Assembly (NCBI GenBank): GCA_948567375.1
Contig: OX419760.1
Span: forward strand, 44,950,001-45,014,000
Reading direction: 5' to 3'
Origin: Lunularia cruciata
Lineage: Eukaryota; Streptophyta; Marchantiopsida; Lunulariales; Lunulariaceae
Length of the DNA: 64,000 nucleotides
Translations under genes and position numbers: made by a program
The notes under the pieces: model-generated
Told to the model about the DNA's origin: nothing
Database searches by the model: none
The model's input: the letters and a program-made list of their open reading frames with translations, nothing else
Shown: positions 22,382-33,961 of the stretch, piece by piece
Position numbering within the stretch: position 1 is the stretch's first letter
How the letters are laid out: each line of letters opens with the position of its first letter

Positions 22382-22819
22382 CTCAAACCCTTAAGGAACC
22401 TTGCATAATCTCAATTTCCATTCTTGATGACCTTCCATGTTCCCAAGATGAATCTAAACACTCAAACATGCTTTTTGTTGATCTCAAACTTCTCATGCAT
22501 GAGATCTCCACTCTGCAGAATTGACCCTTCCTCAAAATGTCACTCAAATCTCCCAACCAATATGTCACAGTCCTCTGAAATTTTGCACAATTGATAACAA
22601 CTCCAAGGCGTCCCTCCCTACAAAATTTCAGATCTTTTCATTGAGCCATTTGGCCTAGACACCTTTCTATTCAGCACCCATATTTCAGATTTGGTCTAAA
22701 AACCACCCCCCTCACTTCAGAAAATTATAACTCTCTGTGCAAGAACGATCTCTCTCTAATTTTTGTTGCAGCTAGTAGGATACAATGCACTGAATTTTCT
22801 TGGAAATTTTTACGACAAT

Positions 22820-23319
22820 TCACTGAAAATTGGAGAAATGGCAGACTATGTACAATTTTCCAGAGAGCATGCAGTTGCGGGAGCACTTTACCCTATCAAC
22901 TTTCAAAAATTCTAGCCCAGTGCGCATAGAAGCTCTCACAATAATTTCAAGTGTGCTAACTGAAAGATAACCCAAGCTATCATGTGTCGAAATCTCAAGT
23001 CCAGATCTCAAACTTGAGATTTTGCCCAAAATCACCTTAATCCCCAAAATCTGCAATCCACCTCACACAATCTCTCCAATTCCTCTCATGTGTACAAGAT
23101 GTACAAAATCACCTCAAAGACATCATAATGAACTATAGGGTATACAAATGGATCTTGGTTCTCTAACATAAGTTCAGCCCTCTTCTCTCCTAATGTTCTC
23201 TCCAAGTGAGCTCTCATAGCCTCCTTCTGCCTAATGTAGGATTGGACGCGGAACATTATCTTACCTTCTAGAGAGGTCCCGGCAACGGAACCAAAAATGT
23301 GAGCCGGCCTGTCTCTCAC
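22820..23319 (-). other. A2 leader with the two conserved short open frames
   Basis: 23086-23319 (77 codons) and 22820-23056 (78 codons) match those of A1 and D in position and sequence. See A1. Confidence 0.4.
23277..23293 (-). promoter_or_regulatory. A2 primer binding site, tRNA-Asp-like, intact
   Basis: Minus strand TGGTTCCGTTGCCGGGA, four bases inside the 5' LTR. Identical to D. It differs from the canonical Asp site at positions 4-5 and lacks one G. Confidence 0.8.
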
Positions 23320-23989
23320 TCAGGATGAACCTCTGATGGCTATTATGGTAGCGCACCATGGACTAAGAAGGCAAGGAACCCCAACTTCATCATACTCCTC
23401 CAAGGCTAACACTCTAAGACTCAAGACATTGCTCACTATAGAACTCAATGAGAGAGAGATAGTTGCAAATGAAAGGATGATGAGTACCTCCTCACCCCTT
23501 GTTTATATAGTTGTGGAATAGTTACATACCAAAGTTACTAATTACCGTAGTAACTCAAGTTACTAGACTAAAAGTCAAGTAAAGTCAAAAAGCAGAAAGG
23601 AATATCCATTCACATGGGCATATTCCCCTAAGCATGTGGTCTTATCTTGACCCAACCACTAAGTCAAGGATTCCTTCACATGGGCTATCCTTGGACTAAA
23701 GAAGAATCCAAAACAAAAAGGCTTGCGGGCCCAAGAGTTCTCAACTCTTTCCTCAAAGCCAAACACCTAAGAATAATACCAAGTCAACACACTAAAATCC
23801 AAAATAATGGTGCTCATCTTTACTACTTCCTCTAAAGTAAGGTCCCATCTATCTTAGCTATGACTAACTTTAGCTAACCATGACTAATATAGAACCATCC
23901 TTTATCTCTATATAAATAATATCTCTTAAGTACTTGTAATACCAAGCTAAATATCACAATACCACACACATGCATAAATGGGTGTTACA
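23298..23989 (-). repeat. A2 5' LTR (692 bp)
   Basis: See A2; followed on the right by GGAC. Confidence 0.96.
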
Positions 23990-24376
23990 GGACATAGGGA
24001 TGAATTCACCAAACCCGGTGATTCCAGCTACAATGATTTATGATAGAGAGTGAGATTTGATAATCTACATTTTTTTATGATGGATTTGAATGTCCCGAAT
24101 CCTCGCCCTTTCAACACTCAAGTAGAAATTCATTACGTAGTTTGACCAAAAGTGATGTTTAGGGATTTCATAGTCAGGAGCTTTGGTGAGGAATATTATC
24201 AACAAATGATAGTTTCTACAGTCCCAAGGGTAGTTCCAATAGTTTTTGCATCCTCCCAAGTGATCATATTAACTCTTTAATGAAGTAGGAAGTAACAATT
24301 GAGCGTTTGTAGAAACCATGGATTGGTAATTGCAAGAGTTGATGCAAGGGATGTTGACGAGTTTTGAGAGATCAAG

Positions 24377-25290
24377 ATGACCATGGAGGGATTACAAATT
24401 CAAGCACAGACCTTCATGAATGATCAAGCCATGCAAGAAGGAGAACCATCTCAAAACCCAATACTTGTGATTGAAGTCTTTGGAGATGCATCCACGCCAA
24501 TAACATCAAACTCGGTCAACAATGAAGCCATATTGTTACTATGGATGAAGAAGACTTGCAATATTGAGCCTTACAACGGATAATGTTCTATGGGAGTAGT
24601 GGAGAATTGGAATTTGAAAATGAATTGATACTTTTGATTATTCTCAACAAGATCATCGAGCATGCCCTAGGCGTGTTTGCATGTGGGTACTTGACCAACA
24701 AAGCCTTCACATGGTATGAGGCTTGTATGTATGAAGGATTTATGCCAAAATTGATATAAAATTCAATTTTGGCATAAAGAAGAGAGGTCATACGGAAAAC
24801 AATGCAAGGACTGTTGAAGAATTTCCAATCTGTGGATTTTGTGTAGATGGCCCAAATCCAACTCTGGAGATTGAAACAAAAGAATATTGTACAAGAGTAC
24901 ATGGAGGCATTCTTGATCTACAAGTCACAATAACCAACATGAGTCTAGTAGAGGCTCAAGACAATTTGAAACAATGATTAAAGGAGTGGATTTGCAAGAA
25001 GTCATGGTACAAATCTTCACACTATATTTGGAAGCATTGCTTGCACTAAAAGAATAGTAGGGGCACTTGGAGGAGGTGAAGGAGTAGTTATGTCTTAACA
25101 TTATTGGGTTGGAATGCCACACATGGGTGGACCAATACCTATGGAATTGTGCAACCTTCGGTTTTGAGACCAAGGAGCACAATTGCATCAAGGAAAGTGG
25201 AGACGGGTAGAAGAACTGAGAGATGGACTCCCACAAGGAGAAAGAACCCAAGGAGAACAATGTCATTGCTACAATTGGGGCCATATTGAG
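24377..25290 (+). pseudogene. gag: Element Y gag, decayed
   Basis: Opens at an ATG at 24377 (68 codons) and continues broken. A gag-like segment with IEPYNG, then the Phe-Thr-Trp-Tyr motif (AFTWYEACMYEGF) near 24705 and EYMEAFL near 24895 matches the retrotransposon-gag capsid order. A partial knuckle (CHCYNWGHIEH) is seen near 25262. There are many stops. Confidence 0.6.
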
Positions 25291-25387
25291 CACATATCCA
25301 TCAATTATTGTGTTCGTCTTCCTATGGGCCCTTGGCTTCTATATAAGCAATCTATGAACAACTCGGAGAGATGCACCAAAGAAGAGG

Positions 25388-25642
25388 ATGCAAAAATCAC
25401 CTAAAAAACAAAGATCACCAACAAATGTACCTTGTGACCTTATTGACTCAATAGGGAAGCAAAAAAGCAAGAGGAAGAAGAAGATGAGTATGAAAAGATC
25501 CAAAAAGACAAACTCACAATTGACTATTGTGAATGGAGTCCTAAAAGGCAATCAAGTGAGAGTATTGATAGATCTTGGAGCAATAGAGAATTTCTTGTCA
25601 TGCTATTGCAATAAGATTGGTGATGGATCTAGAGAAGGATGA
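25388..25642 (+). pseudogene. pol: Element Y protease, decayed
   Basis: The Lys-rich linker is followed by VRVLIDLGAIENFLS near 25560, the retropepsin active-site block with Asp-Leu-Gly in place of Asp-Ser-Gly. The second block appears as LGMP near 25783. Confidence 0.65.
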
Positions 25643-25906
25643 GAGCAAAGAAGTAGAGTTACCTAATGGGCAAATAGAGAAGATTGAGTCGTTACCTAGA
25701 AGGATAGCACTCTTTGTATGAAAATATTACAAAGCAATTGAGTGGCAAGTGATACAATTAGCTTGTTATGATACAATCTTAGGCATGCCATGAATGGAGC
25801 ATTACAATCCTATGGTAGATTGGAGGCGGAAAGTAGTGAGCATAGGTAAGAAATTGCTCTCTACATCATTGGGACAATAACTATCTATAAGACAGATAGA
25901 TGTTTC

Positions 25907-26216
25907 ATGGGTCTTGTAAGAGAAGTCCAGAGTGCACAACTTGATGGACAAATTCTTAAGAAATTGAAGGATATGGTAAATGAGTTTCAAGATGTCTCTC
26001 CAGATGATCTACCCTTAGGATTACAACCAAAAAGCAGACTATATCATAAAATTGAGACACTTTTGGGGAAGACATACCTCCTTGTAAGGCCCCATATCAT
26101 CTATCACCGCATGAGTTGGAGGAGTGTAAGGCTCAAATTGAGGATGTGTTGTAGAAAGGTTTATCCAACCTAGCATATCACTATATGGGGCTGTCATCTT
26201 GTTTGTGAAGAAGAAT
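25907..26216 (+). pseudogene. pol: Element Y reverse transcriptase, N-terminal part, truncated
   Basis: The pre-RT sequence ends with a block reading SLYGAVILFVKKN (near 26170-26212), the start of the RT fingers. It is cut there by the Z LTR piece, so palm, RNase H and integrase are missing. Confidence 0.65.
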
Positions 26217-26337
26217 ATCGTGCGTATATACATTGCTATACAACATACATTGCTACACAACATACATCGCTATCAACATCATACACTATAGAAGCACAAC
26301 TCACACATAAGTCATACATGAACTCTAAAGTGCTACA
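26217..26337 (-). repeat. Family Z LTR fragment
   Basis: The minus strand starts TGTAGCACTTTAG and matches 13455-13552. No polypurine tract lies outside its TG end, so this is the outer edge of a 5' or solo LTR. It is truncated into the Y RT at 26217. Confidence 0.7.
26229..26278. repeat. 17 bp minisatellite, three units
   Basis: Units TACATTGCTATACAACA, TACATTGCTACACAACA and a shorter variant. The homologous point in the 13455 LTR has about one unit, so this is a local expansion. Confidence 0.9.
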
Positions 26338-26489
26338 ATAATCAGATAGTTTACAACTTAAATCAACTCAACTCAGATCAATACTTGATCTCATCCTCAA
26401 CAACTTGCCAACAACACGGCACTTATGACAATCAAGCCACACCTATTCTACCTAAGAGACTCCAAGTGACGCTTGCCCACTTTTTGTCC
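26338..26489. other. Short unassigned segment
   Basis: Between the Z LTR piece and element C. I see no repeat or coding signal in it. It ends in GTCC, the left flank of C. Confidence 0.3.
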
Positions 26490-27181
26490 TGTGAGCCGGC
26501 CTATCTTTCACTCTAAATGAACCTTTGATGGCTATTATGGTAGTGCACCATAGACTAAGAAAGCAAAGAACCCCAACTCCATCATACTCCTCCAAGACTA
26601 ACACTCAAAGACTCAAGACATTGCTCACTAGAGAATTCAATGAGAGAGAGATAGTTTTAAATGATAGGATGATTAATACCTCTTCACTCCTAGTTTATAT
26701 ACTTGTGAAATAGTTACACACCAAAGTTACTAATTATTGAAGTAACTCAAGTTACAAGGCTACAAGTCAAGTAAAGTTAAAAAGTATAAAGGAAGATCCA
26801 TCCACATGGGCATATTCCACTAAGCATGTGATCTTATCTTGACCCAACCACTAAGTCAAGGATTCCTTCACATGGGCTATCTTTGGACTATAGAAGAATC
26901 CAAAACAAAAAGGCTTGTGGGCCCCAGAGTTCTCAACTCTTTCCTCAAAGCCAAACACCTAAGAACACTACCAAGTCAACACACTAGAATCCAAAATAGT
27001 GGTGCTTATCTTTTCCATTTCCTCTAAAGTAAGGTCCCCTCTATCTTAGCTATTACTAACTTTAGCTAATCATGACTAATGTAGAACTATCACTTATCTC
27101 TATATAAATAATATCTCTCAATTACTTGTAATACCAAGCTAAATATCATAATACCACACACATGCACAAATGGGTGTCACA
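26490..27181 (-). repeat. C 3' LTR (692 bp)
   Basis: Full-length; the inner end GTCACA abuts the polypurine tract complement at 27182-27193 (minus strand TCCGGGGGTAAA). Confidence 0.94.
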
Positions 27182-27230
27182 TTTACCCCCGGACTAAGTT
27201 TTCACTTTGTCCTCAAAGTGAAAGGTCTCT

Positions 27231-28577
27231 CTACCTTCTATGATATATCTTCAACTTATCATGGTTAATCCTATCAAAGTGTCTTTTTCCCAACTCCTTG
27301 AGATCATAGGTGTAATTTCCCCACACCTTCTCCACTATGAAAGGTCCAACATACTTAGGCAAAAACTTCTTTTGCACTCTTGAATTCAATTGAATCAAAC
27401 AACATAACCTAATAACCTTCTTTGAAAGGCTCCACCTTCTTCTTGCCGTGCTTCTTGTCATAACTCTCCTTTTGTTTCCTTTGGGCTTACTCCACTCAAA
27501 CCATAGCAATTGCTCTTGCCTCTTCCAATTCCATGAGTTGATTGTTCCTTGACTTCTCTACATCAACTCCTTGTGCTTTCTTCAATCTCCTATGAATGCT
27601 TTGGAAGGTAGGAAGATCAAAGTGAATAGGTAAGGTAGACTCAATCCCATATACCAATTGAAATGGAGAATGTTTGGTGGAAGTCTTAATGGTTGTCCTA
27701 TACTCCCACAGTATGAAACCTCTTATCCCAATGATATTTAGTCCCCTCCATTTTTGCATCTTTGGTCAACATCATGCACAAGGTCTGATTGGTTCTCTTT
27801 GCCAAGCCATTAGAATTTAGCTTATGGGATTTAGTTACTCTATGTATGATAGTTAAGTGTTGTAGCATAGCTATAGTGATGCTTCTTGTAAACTCTCCTC
27901 TATCAAAAATCAACTCCAAAGGGCATCCAAATCTAGTGTTAATGCGTTCATAAAGAAATCTACCAACTTCATCTTCATTCTTGTCCCTCAATCGTCTAGT
28001 CTCAATCCACTTGGTAAGGTAATCAGTAACTACTACAAATTACCAATTGTTCCTTGGTGTTCTATTGAGAGGACCTACAAAATCAATTCCCCACTTCTCA
28101 AAAGGTCCTAGCAATGGAATTGATCTAAGTGGTGGAGTGGAATATATTTTCTAGCAAAAGCTTGACAAACATGACAAGTTTTGCAATAATCAAGACAATC
28201 CTTGAAAATCCCTCTCCAATAGTAACATGCATCTAGAATCTTGAAAGCAGTCACCTTTTGTGCAAAGTGTCCTCCACACATTAAACCTTCATGAATTTCC
28301 TATATGAGTAGGATAGACTCTTCCTTACCCACTGCTCTTTGAAGTAGACCATCTGCTCCTTGGTGAAAAAGAATATCCTCCACCATTGGGTAAGGTCTAG
28401 ATCTTGCTGCAAAGACTTTCTTCTCCCTAGCATGCATCCCTTATGGATAGTTACCACTTGTCACAAAATCCACAATCTCCTTGTACTCCATTGGGACCTC
28501 TTGAGTGTCTGAGATTGTCATGAGGTATTCATCCAAGAAGGAATCATGCACAGGCTCATCTGCATCATGACCATAGG
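27231..28577 (-). pseudogene. pol: C integrase and RNase H end, decayed
   Basis: The C-terminal basic part (27231-27509), the LAKRTNQT block (27698-27991; Glu to Lys) and the HHCC module up to about 28300 are recognisable. It carries the shared GAA to TAA stop (28441-28443) and the shared CGA to TGA stop near 27500. A homopolymer and frame damage are widespread. Confidence 0.82.
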
Positions 28578-29450
28578 CCCTTCTCAAGATTAACTGCTAT
28601 TCCATCCTTGGAGATGATGTGCCCCAAAATTAGACCTTCTTCACATCAAAAAATGCACTTCTCTAGGTTGAGTGATGCATTTGCCTCATCCAAGCATTGC
28701 AAGACCTTGATAAGGTGCTCAAAGTGCTCCTCCTTGCTCCCATAGACACAAAAGTCATCAATGAAGTCTCTCACAAATTTCCCAATGAAAGGTTCAAATA
28801 CCTTGTTCATGAACCATTGGAATGTGGCTGGAGCATTGCAAAGCCCAAAAGGGATGACCTTGAAAGCGTAATTTCCCCAAGGTGTGGTGAATGTGGTGAG
28901 TTATTGATGTTTTGGTGCAATCTTGATTTGGTTATATCCACTATAACCATCACCAAAAATGTACCTCTCATGACTTTCAAACTACTCAAAGATCTAATCA
29001 ATGAATAGAAAATGGTAATAGTCCTTCTTAGTAATAGCATTAAGCTTCTTGTATTCCACACAAACCCAAAGCTTGCCATTATTTTTCTTCACAATCACAA
29101 TAGGAGACACCCATTCCAAATTCTCCACCTCAAAAATAAATCTGGCCTCCTTGAGCTTATCAATCTCCTCCTTCACCACCAAAGATAATGGTGGGCTAAT
29201 GCAACGTTGCTTTTGGGCGGACTGGTCTTGCATGTTACTCCACCTCAATCTTGTGATCCTCCAAGGTGAATTCCTTCAGATCCTTGTAACTGAAAGCAAA
29301 CACGTGGATGAACTTGCAAAAACTCTCCACAAATCTCACCTTCTCCTCCTTGGTAACATTTGTGCCATACTTGAGTGTTGATAACCTCCTCTCTTTCTCC
29401 TCAAGTGTCAATGGTGATTTATCTGGGTCCTTCAAAACCTCTGGCTAAGG
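28578..29450 (-). pseudogene. pol: C reverse transcriptase with internal pol deletion
   Basis: Compared with A2 18261-18890, about 630 bp (the RT thumb and most of RNase H) are missing at the junction near 28578. The remaining RT shows the FIDDF box region near 28760 and the VCVEYKKLN block near 29060, with several frame changes. Confidence 0.82.
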
Positions 29451-29527
29451 TGCAAAATCCATAACACACAAGGGATACACATCTGAATCAAATTTAGATT
29501 CATCCTCCTCCGTAGAAGTCTCCTCTT

Positions 29528-30212
29528 TCATGCTTGTGTCCATACTTGAAGCTCCTCTTTAGAATTTGATTTCCAATAATCAGAAGATGGTGTATCTAAA
29601 TGTGAAGTGTTGGTGGTGTTAGTCACAAGAACTGTGACTCTATGGTTTGATGGCCCAATCCTGAAGTACCCTTTGTGCCATCTATCATTTGTGTGTGCTG
29701 CTCTCAACCATGGCCTCCCAAGAAATAAGTCATAGCTTGAATCCTTCAAGACTTGGAAAGTCATGAGATTTTGAACTCCCATAACTGAAACTAATACCTT
29801 ATCCATCATCCTTATTGGTCAAACTTGTTGCTTGTTTGCTATTCTCACCACAAATGTTGAAGCTCTTGAGGGTATCATACCCAACTTCTTCATCGACCTT
29901 TCTGACATGGCATTCACTGTTGATACTCCATCAAGCAATGCATCCTTGATGTTGTGACTATTCACTCTCACATCAATCTTGGAGGCATATTCACAAGCCT
30001 CCCATAGTGCTGGCTTGGCATCCACCACCCCCATTGATATTGGAGCTTTTTCCTTCTTCTTCCTCTTGCTCTTTGTAGAACTCAAACCACCTCTAAGCTC
30101 CTTTCTCAAAGTACAATTCAAAGCAATCAATTGGCCAATTGTGATGTTAGCCTTGTGACTACCAACATACTCCAAAACATTGTAGTTTTATTGATGCTTT
30201 GAGATCAGAAGT
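29528..30212 (-). pseudogene. pol: C protease and linker, decayed
   Basis: Protease block ALLDGVSTVNAM (third active-site Gly to Val) within 29819-30175 and LGRPWL in 29528-29809. Upstream the coding is interrupted by B1 at 30212. Confidence 0.82.
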
Positions 30213-33200
30213 TGCAACAACCCGGCAAATATCACTTTTGCGGTAATTGGGTAAGTAAAGTTTGTTCCCGTAGAGATACAATTCAGAATTGGTCAAATAC
30301 AAAGTCAAACAGTAACATGTAGTTCTTCTTGGTTGCATCTTTAGTCTCTCAGGTAGCAACTATACCCAGAAGAGAGTAACAAGCTTTCAATCTTGACAAC
30401 TTGTCACAAATATACACACATAATCACAACATAGCAAATTCTATCCAAACAACTCTTGATTGTGATGATTCAGATTTGCCCAAAGACGGCACTTCACTAC
30501 AAAGAATGATTTCACCTCAGAATTGTGTTATATCCCTCCACAAAAGGCACAACTTCCTTTATCAAAATTGCTTCACATCAACTTTGTGTTGCACTCACAA
30601 ATGCAAAATACTACCAACACTACAATTCCTCTCAAATCTGTGAAGGCATTGCTCCGATGCACTTCACTCAGGATCAAACACACAAAATGGAGATCAAGGC
30701 TATAGAATCCAACATCCACAGACACACTAACTTGCACTTCAAAATTCTCCCCACACTCACAAACACAAACACAGAGTTGACAATCGGAATTAAGCACAAG
30801 CGACAAGCATTGAAAACCAACACTTTGCTTTATCTATCTTCAGAAATATGAATACTGAACAACATAGTACTGCAAATGCTCCCCTTAAATACAAAAGCAA
30901 ACGGCAGTTCTTCCAACTGATACACTACTTCCTAACATCTCTTCCTACCTACAGATCCAAACTGACAATTCATCTCTTCATATCTGCCTCTTCCTATCTC
31001 AAAATTGTTTCTACCCCGATTTGATGCTACCTCGTCATCGGCTTTCAAACCCATTGATCTTCCTACCACTTCTCCTTCTTTGGGTATATCTACAACTACT
31101 AATTCCTTCACTCCTTCTACTACTTCTTCACTAGGAACTACAATTGCACTAAGGAGTGACTTATCTTACTCTTTATCTCTTGACCCACTCTTCTCTAATG
31201 TGTCAAATAACAAGTCCGATGACACTTGTATTCCAATTTCTGCAACATTGGACTTCCTCTGCCTTGTCACACTACTCCTAATTCTCTCTAACTCTGAATT
31301 GACTAAATCTAATCTGAGATTGACGTTGTCTCCTACTTCTAACATCTTCTGATCTACTCTCTCCCTCAATTGGATCAACAAAGTATTCATATCTACATCT
31401 TTAACTCTCCTCTTCCAAGTTTCATGTACAAGCAACTTTAGCTCATGTAAACATGCTTCTTCCAATCTCCCTTCAGCCTCAGTGCACAACATAGCTCTCA
31501 ATTTTCTTGCTACGTCTCCCACCAATTTTGACTCATACCCTCGCGATCGCTTTGCCTTCAGCTCTTCACGATACATCTTCAACTTGTCTTTGTACTCAGC
31601 AGCAAGCATCTTCTTCTCCTCTGCATACTGTGAACTTTGTAGCTCTGCACTTTGTACCAGCTCACGCAATCTTTCTTCTTCTTCATGCTTGACTGCTAAT
31701 TCTCTCTGCCATGCTTGATCCTTCCCGGCTGCACTCTTCTTCAAGCTGTCCAACTCTTGCTCCATTATCATTGCCGTTGCCTTCAAATGAATATTCTTGA
31801 TGTGCACATCACTCACTTCCTCCTTCATTTTGCTCAGCAACATTGCCTACTCCTTCAATTCCCCCGCTTGCTTTTGTAGTTCTTTCCCTATTGACTCACA
31901 ATTCTCTTGTAACATCTCAAAAGTCTTCTTCTTCAAGGCTTCATCCCTCTCAAGTTCTTCAATTTCTTCATTTCTTTGGACTTCTTGCTCCTACAACCCC
32001 TTCACTTCACTCAACAGATACTTCACCACTTGCAACTCATTTGTCACCTTTCTACAATCTTGGGGAATCACTTTTTGATGCTCCTTCAATAGTTCCAGCA
32101 ATGGTGTGACAACCTTTGTTAGATATGGTATCCCACCAAAGCTCTCTTTGTCTTTGTCTCTGTCTTTGTACTTTGGCCCCTCCACCGGCTCCCTCTGCCA
32201 AAGTTGTGATCTTCATATCTTCAAAGACACCACTTTTGAGCTCTCTTCTTCTTTACCGATTGAACTCGGCCCCGCAGGATACTCCTTCTTTTTCTTTGGC
32301 CTCTGCTTGTTTACCACCAAGGCTACGTAATGATTTTTTGTTCTAGGTACTCTATCAATCATTGCATGAAAAGCTTCACTGACTCCAACTGGTTGCTAAA
32401 CCTCAGGTTCCCCCTCACTCTCACTTCTAGACTCCTCACTTTGTAAAGTGAGTTCATCCTCTTCTGATTCCTCTCCTTGCAACTTTGTTTCTTCTTCAAA
32501 CTCTGATTCAGATGATGCTTTTCTCACCATCTTCTTACTCTGCAAAACCAATCTTTGATTCTTCCTTTGAGCTAGAGGCAACCTTGCTTCTTTGGGTTTA
32601 CTGCGCTTCTTCTTCTTTGGACTTGTGACTTCTTCCATCTTTTATTGTCCCGTCTTCAAGAAATGATCATCATTAGCTTGCAGGTGTGTCATATATTGTC
32701 GCTCTTCTTCATCTGCTTCTCGTCTTAAATCAAGATGGAAATGAAACACCATGTGATGCCTCTCCTCTACTGTTAGCAAATTCAACCCAAAGTAGAAATG
32801 TGTTGCAAATGGTACGAAATAATGTGGAGGCAAACCTGTCTTCCAATTGATCACCATCTGCCTCGTTCGGTAGTGAAAACACTTCACCCAATTCACCTTC
32901 ACCCCTACAAACATCTGGTGGAAAAAGACTGCTTGCTGCATGTTCACGTAAGTTGTCCGTTCTGGTTTGAACATTGCCATAATTGTCCCCACGATACTTC
33001 CTCTAATTGGGTCCCGATAGGAATCCACCTTGTGACCATTTGTTGTTCTCGGAGCAAAGAAAGAATTTTGGATTTTCGTTGTTTCTTTTGCAGCATCACA
33101 CTTCCGATAGAAGGTGATCCCCATCGGTTCTCCTGCTTCCTTCCACAAAACTAACCTCCAATCCAACTTAGTCCATCAAGCCGGATTTCCTCTCTTCCCT

Positions 33201-33956
33201 TTGATTTTGGTGCCCTCCTCACAATTACTGGCAGCTATCTTTGCCATCACTCCTAGGAAACTGAAATTCCAATTCCATGCTAAAATTATAATACAAAGTC
33301 TATTCAAGACTTCAATTTTGGCTACCACATCTAACTTACAAATTGCAAAACTTTGCACCGCCAAAGCATTTGTGACTTTCTTTGCCATGATCTGCTCTCT
33401 CATTCTTCGGAACTGAAAGACTATGCCTTCTCCTGGATGAGATACTCTAACCCCTTCTAGATTTTGGAAAATTGCACTCTCAATTGGCTTCCTGACATGC
33501 ATTATTGCAGGACGACTACTCAGAGGAATTGGAAATTTACTTGGCATATTCAACCTGTCTTTGCGCAATGGCAATTTTACATTACCTTGAATTGCAGTCA
33601 TTCTTTAGTCAATTTCAATTTGACTTCCCCTCTTCTGCGTGTTGCTGTCATGTCATTGTCAAGACATGCTTCTTCTGCCTCCGCCATTTCTTGAAGTGTA
33701 CTTTCTTACCACGTACCAAGGTTGTTAGATGGTCTTTGTATTGCCTACACTTTCTGATCCAAAGACGATGCTCTTTGGACTTTTTCCGTCGTACCCCTCT
33801 TTTGAATACCTACATCATCGGATCTGATCTTGCCTTCTTTGGATTTCCTCCAAAGTCACTTCTGTCCATTCCTTCTTTAGCAATTTGGCTTTTTGTGTTT
33901 ACTTCTTTCCTCAAATGCTAATAAACAGAAAAAAAACAAAAAATGTGGGCACCACA
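30213..33956 (-). mobile_element. B1: family B insertion, giant LTR-like unit with internal ORF (3744 bp)
   Basis: On the minus strand it begins TGTGGTGCCCACA and ends CCGGGTTGTTGCA (TG...CA). The target duplication GAAGT is at 30208-30212 and 33957-33961, and the interrupted element C reads through when it is removed. B2 has the same ends and order. I find no terminal direct repeat, primer site, RT or integrase inside. The best reading is a solo LTR of a family with very long LTRs, or a non-autonomous unit. A TIR transposon is less likely because the two ends share only TGTG/CACA. Confidence 0.88.
31020..33601 (-). pseudogene. B1 internal ORF, about 850 codons, unknown protein
   Basis: The open stretches 33601-33176, 33166-32642, 32638-32396, 32185-31991 and 31843-31166 are all in one frame, interrupted only by about seven stops, with no frameshift over 811 codons. 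The N-terminal ~320 residues look globular (blocks ILAWNWNFSFLG, KPERTTY, FVPFATHFYFGLNLL, HFHLDLRREAD). The middle is highly charged with a Lys/Arg cluster (SPKKKKRSKPK) like a nuclear localisation signal. The C-terminal ~350 residues are Glu/Lys/Leu-rich with coiled-coil character. B2 has the same order. No family recognised; it does not read as gag, protease, RT or integrase. Confidence 0.6.
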
Positions 33957-33961
33957 GAAGT

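Larger units (their letters stand above)
16173..23989 (-). mobile_element. A2: full-length family A element, youngest copy
   Basis: Minus-strand element of 7817 bp with two 692 bp LTRs differing at seven positions by my count (about 1%). The 4 bp duplication GGAC is at 16169-16172 and 23990-23993. The primer site is intact. It is the best reference for the family, yet it still carries about six premature stops and two frameshifts, so it could only have been recently active if supplied in trans or if the damage came later. Left to right: 3' LTR, integrase, RNase H, RT, protease, gag, uORF, leader, primer site, 5' LTR. Confidence 0.96.

Noticed and set aside
26229-26278. A CRISPR-like array
   Set aside because: Three adjacent 17 bp units without spacers, inside an LTR; a minisatellite.
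30213-33956. Family B as a TIR DNA transposon
   Set aside because: The two ends share only TGTG/CACA, no transposase is visible, and TG...CA ends with 5 bp duplications fit LTR-type integration better. Not fully excluded.
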